DNA from: Nannocystis sp.
Lineage (GTDB): Bacteria; Myxococcota_A; Polyangia; Nannocystales; Nannocystaceae
Assembly (NCBI GenBank): GCA_016712315.1
Contig: JADJRG010000029.1
Span: forward strand, 930,001-994,000
Length of the DNA: 64,000 nucleotides
Direction: 5' to 3'
The number at the start of each line of letters is the position of its first letter. Positions within the stretch are counted from its first letter, which is position 1. The position numbers were made by a program, and so were the translations under genes. This document shows, one piece after another, positions 45,399 through 53,793 of the stretch. The notes below the pieces were generated by a model. The model did no database searches. It saw nothing but the letters and a program-made list of their open reading frames with translations, and was not told the origin of the DNA.

Positions 45399-47597
45399 AT
45401 GCATCATCACCTGCGGCGTCGATCTCTGCGGCTCGGGCTGGTCACGCTGGCCTCCGCGGTCGCGTGTGCGGAACCGAGCGGCTCCTCGAGCGAGCGGCGC
45501 GAGCACGCGGGCGAGGTCGCAGGCGAGGTCGCGCCCCGGGAGGCGCCTGGTCGACCTGTGGAGGTGGTCGCGGCGTCGGTGACCTGTGAGGCCCCGCCGG
45601 CGCCTTCGACGGTCTCGGAGCGCGCGCGGGCGGCCGCGGTCGATGCGATGCTGGCGGGCCGGCCCGAGCAGGCGGTCCTCGACTTCGAGGCGCTGATTCG
45701 CGCGAGCCCTCGTGACCTCGGCGCGCAGGCGCTCGCTGGGGCGGCGCGTGAGCTGCTCGCAGCGTCGCAGGAGCGAGTGGCCGCGCTGAGCGATCAGATC
45801 GAGCCTGTGCGCGTCGAGCCGCTGCCGCGGGCGGCGCGGATCGTCGAGCGGCTTCGCTTGGCCGGCGTGGATCCGGTGACGCTCACGATCTCCTCGGCGA
45901 AGGCGAACTTGATCACCGATGACGCCGATTGGCTCGCGCGGGTGGGCGTCGAGCCGCCAGGACGGCGGGTGTTTCGCGGGCGAGGCGGCGGTACGGTGCT
46001 GCCGCCCTATGTCGCCTCGGCGCTGCGCGGCCGGCCTGCGCAGGCGATCTACACCCACGCGGACCATGTAGTGGTCGTCTACGGGGATCTGGTCGGTGTG
46101 TTCGCTGCGGGGCGGTCGCCGCGGGCCTTCGACGTCAGCGCCGCGATGGCCTCGAGCTCAGAGGCGGCTCCCGGGCTGGATCTGCTCTTCGCGCAGCTCG
46201 TCGGCGATACGCTGGTGGTCCAGCTCGCGTACAACGGCTACGCCAGCGAGAGCGGCGAGCAGAACGCGTATGTGGCCGCGTTCGACGGGGGCGATGGTCG
46301 GCTGCGCTGGTCGAGCGAGGCGCTGGTCGGCAACTCGCAGAACTTCGTGATCGCGGGCTCGCGCTTGATCACGGGCTACGGCTTCACAGATGAGCCTGAC
46401 GCGCTCTTTGTGCTCGACCTCGCGAGCGGCGAGACGGCCCAGCGGATCGCGCTGAAGAGCGGCCCCCAGCAGATCCTCGCCCGCGGGGACGAGCTCTTCG
46501 TGCGCACGTACAACACCGACTACGTGCTCCGCGCGGCGCCAGGTTTGACCGCGGCGCCCGCGGCTTCGCTCGCGCCCGCGCCGCCGGCCTCGGCCCACCC
46601 GAGCAGCGCGGAGCTGCGATGCTTCCTCGACGCGGCGCTCGCGGCGATCGATCGGCGCGACGTGTCCGCCCTCGATCGGGCGCTCGATGGCCTCGACAAG
46701 GCGGGCGCCGAAGGAGCGGCGACGCGGGCGCTCAGCGGGGTGCGCCTCGATCTCGCGGCGCGGGCGGCGGATCCGAAGCGGTGGATCGATCTATCGACGC
46801 AGGATCCGATCGCCGTCGCGGCGCCGCCGTGGGCGTACCACCTGGCGCGCCCGGCGGAGAGGCCGCGGCCGGGGCCGCTCCGCCTCCTTCGCCGCCGCGC
46901 GCCGATCGACTCGGTCGAGGAGCTCGACGCGGGCTCGGATCCCGCGCTGGCCGGCGAGGCCGTGTTCATCGCCCCGGTCGAGCAAGGCGCGCTGCCATCC
47001 TCGGCGCGGCCAGATATCCCGAGCAGCTACGCCGGTGAGACGCTGCGCGCGATCATCCGCTCGGGTGAGGCGGGCCTGTTGCTGGTCTACGGCGGCCGCT
47101 ACCTCGCGATCCTCGAGGGCAGCACGACGACCGACCTACTCGACCTCGACGCGTTTCGGCGCCCGCCGGCCGCGGATCCCGCGTGGCGAGCGTTCGCGGA
47201 GCAGGACGTCACCTACGCGCAGGTCGTGGGCCGCACGCTCTACGTCTCAAACGGCGGCGGGTCGTACGCGCGCGACGTTTTTGGCAAGAAGGGCTTCCTC
47301 AGCGCGATCGATCTCGACCAGAAGGCACTGATCTGGCGCTCCGATCCGCTGGTCGCGAGCTGGAGCTTCGTGATCGTCGACGATCTGATCGTCACCGGCT
47401 ACGGCTTCACCGACGAGCCCGATCACCTCTTCGTGTTGTGGACCGAGACCGGCGAGAAGCTCGCGCAGTCGCCGCTGGACTCGGCGCCGTCGCGAATCCG
47501 GGCGGAGCGGCGCGGCGAGGGGGCGCTGATCCGTGTCACGACCTACAAGAGCGCGAGCTACTTCGATCTGACGCGCGGCGGCGGCGGTCGCCGCTGA
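45399..47597 (+). CDS. Lipoprotein with duplicated PQQ-like beta-propeller module
   Basis: The signal peptide ends in LVTLASAVAC (lipobox). A helical region follows (about residues 60-140, with TPR-like LAGRPEQAVLDFEALIRASP). The rest is two copies of a beta-propeller-like module: QNFVIAGSRLITGYGFTDEP followed by DALFVLDLASGE in the first, and SFVIVDDLIVTGYGFTDEPD followed by HLFVLWTETGE in the second. Both are preceded by matching strands with NGYASESGEQNAYVAAFD and NGGGSYARDVFGKKGFLSAI. The near-identical GYGFTDEPD pair shows internal duplication. PQQ-like propellers in the periplasm usually bind proteins or act as assembly scaffolds; no cofactor-binding residues were identified. The start ATG 45399 was chosen over 45381 because it begins at the signal peptide. 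Confidence 0.8.
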   Translation: MHHHLRRRSLRLGLVTLASAVACAEPSGSSSERREHAGEVAGEVAPREAPGRPVEVVAASVTCEAPPAPSTVSERARAAAVDAMLAGRPEQAVLDFEALIRASPRDLGAQALAGAARELLAASQERVAALSDQIEPVRVEPLPRAARIVERLRLAGVDPVTLTISSAKANLITDDADWLARVGVEPPGRRVFRGRGGGTVLPPYVASALRGRPAQAIYTHADHVVVVYGDLVGVFAAGRSPRAFDVSAAMASSSEAAPGLDLLFAQLVGDTLVVQLAYNGYASESGEQNAYVAAFDGGDGRLRWSSEALVGNSQNFVIAGSRLITGYGFTDEPDALFVLDLASGETAQRIALKSGPQQILARGDELFVRTYNTDYVLRAAPGLTAAPAASLAPAPPASAHPSSAELRCFLDAALAAIDRRDVSALDRALDGLDKAGAEGAATRALSGVRLDLAARAADPKRWIDLSTQDPIAVAAPPWAYHLARPAERPRPGPLRLLRRRAPIDSVEELDAGSDPALAGEAVFIAPVEQGALPSSARPDIPSSYAGETLRAIIRSGEAGLLLVYGGRYLAILEGSTTTDLLDLDAFRRPPAADPAWRAFAEQDVTYAQVVGRTLYVSNGGGSYARDVFGKKGFLSAIDLDQKALIWRSDPLVASWSFVIVDDLIVTGYGFTDEPDHLFVLWTETGEKLAQSPLDSAPSRIRAERRGEGALIRVTTYKSASYFDLTRGGGGRR

Positions 47598-47728
47598 GAG
47601 GTGGATCGTCGAGGCGCGGAGCCCAACTGCTGCCGATCCTACGCGATCGACGAGGCCGCATCGACAGCCCCTCTCAGGGGCGCCGGCGATTTCTGCGAAC
47701 GCGGGGTCGTCGGCCCGCCGCCGCGTGG

Positions 47729-47734
47729 TAGCTT
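47729..47734 (+). promoter_or_regulatory. Putative -10 (TAGCTT)
   Basis: TAGCTT ends 6 nt before ATG 47741; no Shine-Dalgarno sequence is present. Confidence 0.45.
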
Positions 47735-47740
47735 GCGCCG

Positions 47741-49078
47741 ATGTACAGGCACCAAACACCCCTGCTCCGACTCGGACTGGTCGCCGCGCTCGGCGGCTGC
47801 AACTCCGGCGCCGAGGGCGACTCGAACAGCGAGACCGCGGCGGCGAGCGCAACGTCGACGAGCGTGACGAGCGACGCGTCGACCCAAGGGTCCACGACGA
47901 GCGCCGGCACCACCGCCGCCGCCAGCTCCGAGGGCAGCAGCAGCGACGCGGACACGACCAGCGCCGGGGAGAGCAGCAGCTCAGGGGCCAGCGCCAGCGA
48001 CAGCGACAGCGACGCGAGCTCCGAGGCCAGCACCACCGCGGTCGACACCGCCGACACCACCACCGCAGGTGACAGCAGCGGGGCCACGACCGAGGGCGGG
48101 ACCACCGGCGACGCCACCGGCGACGCCACCGGCGACGCCACCGGCGACGACACCGGCGACCTGCCCGACTTCGTCGCCGAGTGCGACGACGACCCAGCGA
48201 ACCCAGTGATCGTCACGGTCATGCCCAACGTGACCGCCCGCTTCCCCAGCATCACCGCGGGCCTCGCCGCCGCCAGCGACGGCTCCGTGATCGAGGTCTG
48301 CCCTGGCACCTACAGCGACAAGATCGAGGTGAAGCACGACATCACCCTGCGCGGCGCCGGCGCCGACAAGACGATCATCGACGGCGGCGGCTTCCACTTC
48401 AACCTCGGCGACGGCGAGGCCGTGGTCGAGGGCTTCGGCTTCACCCACTGCAACGCCAAGATCCCGAGCGGCTGGAACATCGCCTCGAGCGGCGCGATCT
48501 CGGTGAGCGACACCTATGGCGCGCAGGAGACCCTGACCGTCCGCGACTGCCGCTTCTTCGCGAACAGCGCCGAGTACGGCGCCGCGATCCACGTCTCGGG
48601 GTCGAACAACGGCGGCAAGAACCCGGACATCATCATCGAGGGCTCGGTCTTCGAGAAGAACGTCGCCACCGGCGAAGGCGGCGCGATCGCCAGCTACGGG
48701 CGCGTTCACATCAGCGACTCGGTCTTCGTCGAGAACAAGGCCCGGACCGGCGGGGCGCTCGCCCTCTCCTACGGGTGCACCGGCCCCAGCGTCTGCGACA
48801 TCACTCACACGGTGATCATGAAGAACCACACCACGGGCAACAGCAAGTACGAGGGCGGCGGCGGGATCTTCATCGACTCGTGCGGCGTCAACTGCCTCGG
48901 CGGCCTGACCGTCACCGACTCCGACCTCGGCTTCGGCGCGTCCGAGGAGAACACCGACCACCAGGGCCTGCCGGAGGACGTGCTGATCAACGACGGCACC
49001 GACCCGTGGAGCCGCTACGGCTGGTACTACAACAACGTCTCCTTCGTCTGCTCCCAAGGCAGCTGCACGATGCCTTGA
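47741..49078 (+). CDS. Right-handed beta-helix lipoprotein with long Ser/Thr/Asp linker
   Basis: The signal peptide ends in LVAALGGC (lipobox, Cys20). A linker of about 120 residues is made almost only of Ser, Thr, Ala, Gly, Asp and Glu and ends in a tandem G-D-A-T repeat. The C-terminal 300 residues form a parallel beta-helix: FPSITAGLAAASDGSVIEVC, TLRGAGADKTIIDGGGF, LTVRDCRFFANSAEYGAA, GSVFEKNVATGEGGAIAS and DSVFVENKARTGGALALSYG are successive rungs with the pattern of pectate-lyase-like or polymorphic outer-membrane proteins. It is most likely displayed on the cell surface. No catalytic residues were recognised, so either a glycan-binding or adhesive role is possible. Confidence 0.88.
   Translation: MYRHQTPLLRLGLVAALGGCNSGAEGDSNSETAAASATSTSVTSDASTQGSTTSAGTTAAASSEGSSSDADTTSAGESSSSGASASDSDSDASSEASTTAVDTADTTTAGDSSGATTEGGTTGDATGDATGDATGDDTGDLPDFVAECDDDPANPVIVTVMPNVTARFPSITAGLAAASDGSVIEVCPGTYSDKIEVKHDITLRGAGADKTIIDGGGFHFNLGDGEAVVEGFGFTHCNAKIPSGWNIASSGAISVSDTYGAQETLTVRDCRFFANSAEYGAAIHVSGSNNGGKNPDIIIEGSVFEKNVATGEGGAIASYGRVHISDSVFVENKARTGGALALSYGCTGPSVCDITHTVIMKNHTTGNSKYEGGGGIFIDSCGVNCLGGLTVTDSDLGFGASEENTDHQGLPEDVLINDGTDPWSRYGWYYNNVSFVCSQGSCTMP
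48104..48160 (+). repeat. Tandem 12-bp repeat in lipoprotein linker
   Basis: Four units of ACCGGCGACGCC (the fourth ends GAC) plus a partial fifth encode T-G-D-A repeated. The unit is a multiple of three, so copy-number changes lengthen the linker without breaking the frame. Confidence 0.8.
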
Positions 49079-49099
49079 TCGTCGCCGCATCCGCGGGAT

Positions 49100-49267
49100 C
49101 GACCGGTGCTGCACGCCGGGGCGTTCCCGGCGGTGAGTGTCATGGGGCTTGGCAGCCACGTGAACGGCGCAGAGCTCCACCTCGAAGAGGCCCGAGCCCG
49201 CTGCACTATCGAGTACGACACCGCCGATGAACCAACCGTCACCGCCTTCTCCTGCTCGCCCCATTGA
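49100..49267 (+). pseudogene. 3' remnant of an exported-protein gene (uncertain)
   Basis: This is the only protein-like reading in the 329-bp gap between two convergent genes. It gives VSVMGLGSHVNGAELHLEEA, then RARCTIEYDTADEP and TVTAFSCSPH before a TGA at 49265. The Cys-Tyr-Asp strand pattern resembles the C-terminus of the lipoprotein encoded at 49408-49995 (CTVTYALTAVR). GTG 49133 could start a 44-residue peptide, but the frame is protein-like further upstream to about 49100, so a decayed gene end is more likely. The rest of the gap (49268-49407) shows nothing recognisable. Confidence 0.35.
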
Positions 49268-49407
49268 GCTCGCGCTCCCCGACGATCACCGAGCATCTTC
49301 ACCGCGGAGACTCGCGGCGGAGCGGGGGTATACGCACGACCAGAGTCGGCGCTCGCTAGCACGAGGTGGAGGCCACGTAGTGGTTGGCCGGCGAGGCGGT
49401 CTTGGCC

Positions 49408-49995
49408 TCACTGTACGGGCGAGTCGCCCGTGCGCACCGCCGTGAGCGCGTAGGTGACCGTGCAGGGGCTCACGTCGCCGAAGTCCCCGCACCAGGGCTC
49501 GTCGATGCCCTGGGTGAAGCGCCAGACCCACTCCCCGGCGGCCATCGTCGCGCTCGCGAACTCGCCCTGCAGCGCGGCGTCCCACGATTCACAGGTGGTC
49601 CCGCCGATCATGACCATCGCGCACTCGAACGACGCGCCCGCGCGCGTGCAGGTGTGGATCGGCTCTTCGCTCTTCGGATAGGTGAGCGTGAAGGTCATGT
49701 CATCGGCGCCCACCTCGAGCCTGTACTCGCCGACTGGGCTGCCGAAGATGCCGTTCTGCGCGCCTTCGCAGGTCCGCTCGAGCTCCGCGCCTGGCGTGAA
49801 GGTCCAGAGCCCCTCCGCCGGGGCGATCGGCTCGCCCGTGGGATCGCCCGTGGTCGTCCCGCTCGACATCGGCATCGGCATCGGCCCGGTCTCACTTGTC
49901 GTGCTCGACGAGGCCGCCGAGTCCGTGGTGCCATCATCGCTGGCGCAGCCCACCACGAGGGCGACAGAGACGACGAGACGATCCGCGTGGGTCAT
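49408..49995 (-). CDS. Exported lipoprotein with Ser/Thr/Met linker
   Basis: ATG 49995 gives a signal peptide ending in LVVSVALVVGC (lipobox). A short Ser/Thr/Gly linker contains MPMPMS. The mature domain of about 140 residues has six Cys and a beta-rich pattern (GLWTFTPGAELERTCEG, MTFTLTYPKSEEP, GEWVWRFTQGID, CTVTYALTAVRTGD). No named family was recognised. A start at 50103 was rejected because the signal peptide and a TATCGT hexamer 6 nt upstream both mark 49995. Confidence 0.78.
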   Translation of the reverse strand: MTHADRLVVSVALVVGCASDDGTTDSAASSSTTSETGPMPMPMSSGTTTGDPTGEPIAPAEGLWTFTPGAELERTCEGAQNGIFGSPVGEYRLEVGADDMTFTLTYPKSEEPIHTCTRAGASFECAMVMIGGTTCESWDAALQGEFASATMAAGEWVWRFTQGIDEPWCGDFGDVSPCTVTYALTAVRTGDSPVQ

Positions 49996-50001
49996 GCGCC
50001 C

Positions 50002-50007
50002 ACGATA
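50002..50007 (-). promoter_or_regulatory. Putative -10 (TATCGT)
   Basis: TATCGT on the minus strand ends 6 nt before ATG 49995. Confidence 0.45.
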
Positions 50008-50143
50008 GCCAGGTGCTGTCCACCTCGTCGCCGCATTCTCTGCGTCGAGGGGCCGCGAGCTGGCACGCACGCCGACCGGCGACGGCACCGGCGGCGGGAC
50101 CACCGGCGGCGCCCGCTCGGTAGCGTCCCGCGCTCGCCGCGGT

Positions 50144-50149
50144 GATACT
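50144..50149 (+). promoter_or_regulatory. Putative -10 (GATACT) for monooxygenase/ADH operon
   Basis: GATACT ends 6 nt before GTG 50156, the first codon of a two-gene operon. Confidence 0.4.
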
Positions 50150-50155
50150 CGCGGG

Positions 50156-50479
50156 GTGCTGCACGTCGTCCACGTCCATGTCTACGTCCTGCCTGACCAC
50201 GTCGAGGCGTTCGTCGCCGCGACCCTCGAGAACGCTCGCGAGAGCCTGAAGGAGCCAGGGATCGCCCGCTTCGATGTCATCCAAGACAAGGCGGATCACC
50301 GCCGCTTCGTACTGGTGGAGGTGTACCTCGACCTCGATGCGCCAGCGCGCCACAAGGAGACCGCTCACTACCTGAAGTGGCGCGATACAGCGGCGCCGAT
50401 GATGGCGGAGCCGCGCAGCGCCCGGACCTTCACCAACCTCTTCCCTGGCGATGAGGCCTGGGAGACGCCGCGTCGATGA
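50156..50479 (+). CDS. ABM-domain monooxygenase (LsrG-like)
   Basis: This 107-residue protein is a single ferredoxin-like ABM domain (antibiotic biosynthesis monooxygenase family). It begins HVVHVHVYVLPDHVEAFVAA and has REPG-like KEPGIARFDVIQDKADHRRF, then YLDLDAPARHKETAHYLKW. This is closest in layout to LsrG-type and other small dimeric enzymes that rearrange or oxidise small carbonyl metabolites without cofactor. Its stop overlaps the ATG of an iron-containing alcohol dehydrogenase (ATGA), so both are made together and probably act on the same small molecule. True LsrG acts on phospho-AI-2, but no other lsr gene is present here, so that role is not claimed. Confidence 0.85.
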   Translation: MLHVVHVHVYVLPDHVEAFVAATLENARESLKEPGIARFDVIQDKADHRRFVLVEVYLDLDAPARHKETAHYLKWRDTAAPMMAEPRSARTFTNLFPGDEAWETPRR

Positions 50480-51651
50480 CGACCTTCGAGTTCGCGAGCG
50501 CGGCGAGGATCGTCTTCGGGCCTGGGACGCTGGGGCGGGTCGGGGCGATCGCGGCGAGCCTGGGCCGATCGGCGCTGGTGGTCACGGGTAGCGCGCCAGA
50601 GCGCTTCCCCGAGCTCTACGTGCACCTCGCGGCGGCGGGGTTGAGCTGGACGATCCACCAGGTCGTCGGTGAACCGACGATCGCGTGCGCGGAGGCGGGG
50701 GCCGCGGCGGCGCGGGCGGCCGGGGCAGAGGTGGTCGTGGCGATCGGGGGCGGCTCGGCGCTCGACGCGGGCAAGGCGATCGCGGCGCTGATGCGCAACC
50801 GGGGGCCGACGCTGGACTACCTCGAGGTGGTGGGGCGAGGGCGGCCGCTGGCCGCGCCCTCGGCGCCCGTGGTGGCGATCCCGACGACGGCGGGGACAGG
50901 CTCCGAGGTGACGCGGAACGCGGTCCTGGCGGTGCCGGAGCGGGCCGTGAAGGTGAGCCTGCGCAGCGCGACGATGCTGCCTGCGGCGGCGATCGTCGAC
51001 CCGCTCTTGACCCTCTCCCTGCCGCCGCAAGCGACGGCAGAGTGCGGGCTCGACGCCTTGACGCAGGTGATCGAGCCCTTCGTGTCGCGGCTGAACAACC
51101 CGCTGACCGACGCGATCTGCCGCGAAGGGATCCGTCGAGGGGCTTCGGCGCTCCAGCGGGCCTACGTGGCCGGCGACGATCTGGAGGCGCGCTCCGAGGT
51201 GGCGCTATGCAGCCTCTTCGGCGGGCTGGCGCTGGCCAACGCCAAGTTGGGGGCAGTGCACGGCTTCGCCGGTCCGCTGGGCGGGGCGTTCGACGCGCCG
51301 CACGGGGCGATCTGCGCCCGGCTGCTACCGCTCTGCTTCGCCGCCAACGCGCGGGCGCTGGCCGAGCGCGGGGGCGCGGCGGGCGCGGCGCTGCTGGCCC
51401 GCCACGCCGAAGTCGCGCGCCTCGTGACTGGGGACCCCGATGCGACGATCGCCGACGGGGTGCGCTGGCTGGAGGCGCTGGCGCGCGCGCTGAAGATCCG
51501 GCCGCTGCGGGCGTTCGGCGTCGATGCGGGGGCGTTGCCCTCGACGGTCGCAGCGGCGCAGGCGTCGAGCAGCATGCAGGGGAACCCGATCGCGCTGACC
51601 ACGGCCGAGATGACGACGATCCTGGAGGCGGCGCTGGAGGCGCCGACCTGA
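50476..51651 (+). CDS. Iron-containing alcohol dehydrogenase family protein
   Basis: This 391-residue group III dehydrogenase has the NAD-binding VVAIGGGSALDAGKAIAA, then PTTAGTGSEVTRNAV and the metal region GLDALTQVIEPFVS, followed by GAVHGFAGPLGG and APHGAICARLLP. Compared with FucO, the Asp and two His ligands (VHG, PHG) are in place, but the His of DALTH is Gln, as happens in a subset of this family. The likely reaction is NAD(P)H-linked reduction of an aldehyde or oxidation of an alcohol, or maleylacetate-reductase-like chemistry. It overlaps the ABM monooxygenase gene by 4 bp. Confidence 0.93.
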   Translation: MTTFEFASAARIVFGPGTLGRVGAIAASLGRSALVVTGSAPERFPELYVHLAAAGLSWTIHQVVGEPTIACAEAGAAAARAAGAEVVVAIGGGSALDAGKAIAALMRNRGPTLDYLEVVGRGRPLAAPSAPVVAIPTTAGTGSEVTRNAVLAVPERAVKVSLRSATMLPAAAIVDPLLTLSLPPQATAECGLDALTQVIEPFVSRLNNPLTDAICREGIRRGASALQRAYVAGDDLEARSEVALCSLFGGLALANAKLGAVHGFAGPLGGAFDAPHGAICARLLPLCFAANARALAERGGAAGAALLARHAEVARLVTGDPDATIADGVRWLEALARALKIRPLRAFGVDAGALPSTVAAAQASSSMQGNPIALTTAEMTTILEAALEAPT

Positions 51652-51713
51652 GCGCGCCTCATCAGAATCGATCGCCCGGCCCCACCCCTCTGCTCCGCGC
51701 GCTCGCAAGGCGC

Positions 51714-51719
51714 TACGAT
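51714..51719 (+). promoter_or_regulatory. Putative -10 (TACGAT)
   Basis: TACGAT ends 6 nt before GTG 51726 and decides that unusual start. Confidence 0.45.
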
Positions 51720-51725
51720 ACCCAC

Positions 51726-53069
51726 GTGACGGCCCCCTCGCCCCTCGTGGCGGCTCCGCGTGCCTGCTCCGCGCGGAGCCGCCGCGCCGCCGCGTCCCTC
51801 ACCGCCCTCGCCGCCGCCCTCGCCGCCTGCGCCCGCACGGCCTCGCCTTCGCTCACCCCGCCGGCCTGCCCGGCGCTGGAGGCGCCGCAGCTCATCCCCC
51901 TCCCTTTCGCCCCTGAGCGCCCCTTCGCAGCCTGGGTCGATCCGCGCCGGGTCGTCGTCGCTGAGCTCGACGAAGGCGAAGGTCGCCCACCCAGCCTCCG
52001 CGCCTTCGCCCTCGACGTCGAGCGCCGCGTGGCCTGGCCGCTCCCCGTCCCGGTCGTCGACGCCCTCCGGGGCTCCCCGAGCGCTCACTTCGCGGCCGTC
52101 GACGGCCGCCTCCTCGTGATCCTCGCCTCTACCCTCGGCGACGAGCCGATCGCCGCTCACCTCATCGACCCTGGCGGCGGCGCCGTGCTCGCGGTCGAAG
52201 GGGCCGCCGCCCCGCCCTCCGGCGCCTTGCTCACCTCCCCCTTCCACGCCGCCGCTGGACGCGGCGGCTACGTCCACTGGCCGCGGCGCCCCGGTGACGC
52301 CGTCGACGGCCCCGGCTACGTCCTCGACGCCCTCCGCGCCCTCTGGCGACCTGCGCCGACAGACCTGATTCCACGCTCAGGCTCGCACATCGCCCGCCTC
52401 GGCGACGGCCGCGTCGCCGTCTGGGGCGGGCTCGACGACGACGGCGCCCCCGCCGGCGAGGGCGCCACCCTCGACCTCAGCACCGGCGAGGTGCGCCGCT
52501 TCGCTCACCCGCGGATCGCCACCTCGATGTACGCCGTCGACGGCCTCTCCCTCGCCGGCGCCGGCGCCGACCCTCAGGGCCCCCTCCGCGGCTACGTGCT
52601 CGACCTCGAGCGCGGCGGCGCCCCCTTCTTCGAGCGCGCTATCGAGCACTCCTGGCGCAACCCCGCCGTGCTCCACCTCCGCGGCGACCACCTCGCCTAC
52701 CTCGCCGCCGACGCCCTCCACCTCTGGCGCCGCAGCAGCGGCCAATGGCGCGCCCTCGACCTCCCCTTCGTCGCCGACGCTCCCAGCGAGATCCGCGTCG
52801 CTGACCTCGCCGACGGCGCCTGGCTCATCCACGGCACCGACCGCGGCGCCTTCGTCCTCGACCCGAACAGGGCCGCCTTCTGCGGCCTCCCCACCAGGAT
52901 CGAGCTCACCATCGTCTCCGCCACGCTCACCAGCCCGCGCCACCGCCTCCATATCGGCGGCGCCGCAGATCTCTACGGCGCCGCCGAGTGCCCCCCCGGG
53001 GCCCCCTGCGCGCTCGAGGGCCCGACCCGCCGCGAAGATCCCCGCGCCGAGCTCCACCGGCTCCGCTGA
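51726..53069 (+). CDS. Lipoprotein with Kelch/propeller-like repeats
   Basis: The frame is open far upstream through the ADH gene, but GTG 51726 begins a signal peptide ending in ALAAALAAC (lipobox) and has TACGAT 6 nt upstream. The mature protein of about 410 residues has repeated strands of the form HIARLGDGRVAVWGGLDDDG, RLLVILASTLGDEPIAAH and LRGDHLAYLAADALHLW, consistent with a Kelch or related beta-propeller. A Cys pair, CPPGAPC, lies near the C-terminus. It is probably a periplasmic or surface protein-binding lipoprotein. Function unknown. Confidence 0.78.
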   Translation: MTAPSPLVAAPRACSARSRRAAASLTALAAALAACARTASPSLTPPACPALEAPQLIPLPFAPERPFAAWVDPRRVVVAELDEGEGRPPSLRAFALDVERRVAWPLPVPVVDALRGSPSAHFAAVDGRLLVILASTLGDEPIAAHLIDPGGGAVLAVEGAAAPPSGALLTSPFHAAAGRGGYVHWPRRPGDAVDGPGYVLDALRALWRPAPTDLIPRSGSHIARLGDGRVAVWGGLDDDGAPAGEGATLDLSTGEVRRFAHPRIATSMYAVDGLSLAGAGADPQGPLRGYVLDLERGGAPFFERAIEHSWRNPAVLHLRGDHLAYLAADALHLWRRSSGQWRALDLPFVADAPSEIRVADLADGAWLIHGTDRGAFVLDPNRAAFCGLPTRIELTIVSATLTSPRHRLHIGGAADLYGAAECPPGAPCALEGPTRREDPRAELHRLR

Positions 53070-53109
53070 TCCGGCCTCGAATCGCGCGCGCTCGCCGGAC
53101 CGCGCCGCC

Positions 53110-53247
53110 TCACTCGGCGCCCGCGCCGACGAAGATCGAGCCGGCGATGAGGCCTTGACCACCCCGTCCGACTCGATACCGATCGAGTAGCGACCGGCCT
53201 GGTAGCCCATGAAGTAGCGATTGTCGGCGCCTGGTCGCCCACGCAGC
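53110..53247 (-). pseudogene. Short gene remnant with a frameshift (uncertain)
   Basis: In the 187-bp gap after the lipoprotein gene, the minus strand reads GKLRGRPGADNRYFMGYQAG, then RYSIGIESDGVVK. After one base is restored near 53154 it continues GLIAGSIFVGAGAE to a TGA at 53110. Codon use is like a real gene, with aromatic and Gly residues in a plausible domain end. No family was recognised and no start is visible, so this looks like the tail of a lost gene. Confidence 0.35.
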
Positions 53248-53256
53248 TTGCCCTCG

Positions 53257-53700
53257 TCACCGCCGGCGGCGCGCCATGTCGCGCCAGCCCACGATCGCTA
53301 GCGTGCCGAAGGTCGCGGCGATCGTGAGACCGATCAGCACGAACACCAAGGTCGCGTCGCCGCGATAGAGGTGGTTGCCCAAGGCGCTGTCGGACGTCCC
53401 CAGATCGCGGAAGGCGAAGATGAGGTTCGCTAGCGCGAGCGCGGCCGACACCTTGATCTGCGCGCGCCCCTCTCGTGTGACCCAGCCCAAGAGGACCATG
53501 AGGCCGCCGATGTAGGCCATGAGCTGGTAGAAGAAATTGAAGAAGTCGGTGAGCACCGGCGAGGCGATCTCGGCCTCCGAGACGCCGAAGTCGCGCAGCA
53601 TCGAGACCCCTCGCACCAGGGCCGAGGCGGCCATGAGCGCGTAGAGCACGCCGACGATCGTAAAGACAATGCGGAACCCGGGGATTGGTCGTTCGGTCAT
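53257..53700 (-). CDS. Four-helix membrane protein
   Basis: This 147-residue protein has four hydrophobic segments: RIVFTIVGVLYALMAASALV, FFNFFYQLMAYIGGLMVLLG, VSAALALANLIFAF and LVFVLIGLTIAATFGTLAIV. No family was recognised with confidence. ATG 53700 was chosen because MTERP directly precedes the first helix and GATGCT lies 6 nt upstream. It is divergently transcribed from the AraC-type regulator gene with a 93-bp spacer, so it is the prime candidate for that regulator's target. Confidence 0.8.
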   Translation of the reverse strand: MTERPIPGFRIVFTIVGVLYALMAASALVRGVSMLRDFGVSEAEIASPVLTDFFNFFYQLMAYIGGLMVLLGWVTREGRAQIKVSAALALANLIFAFRDLGTSDSALGNHLYRGDATLVFVLIGLTIAATFGTLAIVGWRDMARRRR

Positions 53701-53780
53701 GGTCACAGCATCGAGTCGCACGAGCGCGCGCGCTTGAACGAACCTGCTGCGTCGCGTTCGCTACGTCGCGCCCGATGCGA

Positions 53781-53786
53781 TAGGAT
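53781..53786 (+). promoter_or_regulatory. Putative -10 (TAGGAT) for AraC gene
   Basis: TAGGAT ends 7 nt before ATG 53794, in the divergent spacer; the same bases also contain an AGGA that could serve as a weak ribosome-binding site. Confidence 0.35.
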
Positions 53787-53793
53787 CGGGGGC

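Noticed and set aside
48104..48160. Regular repeats as a possible CRISPR array
   Set aside because: Units are 12 bp, lack spacers and lie inside a coding linker; no cas genes are present.
50685..51725. Upstream extension of the Kelch-like lipoprotein
   Set aside because: It overlaps the Fe-ADH gene in another frame and is Gly/Arg/Ala-rich; the signal peptide starts at GTG 51726.
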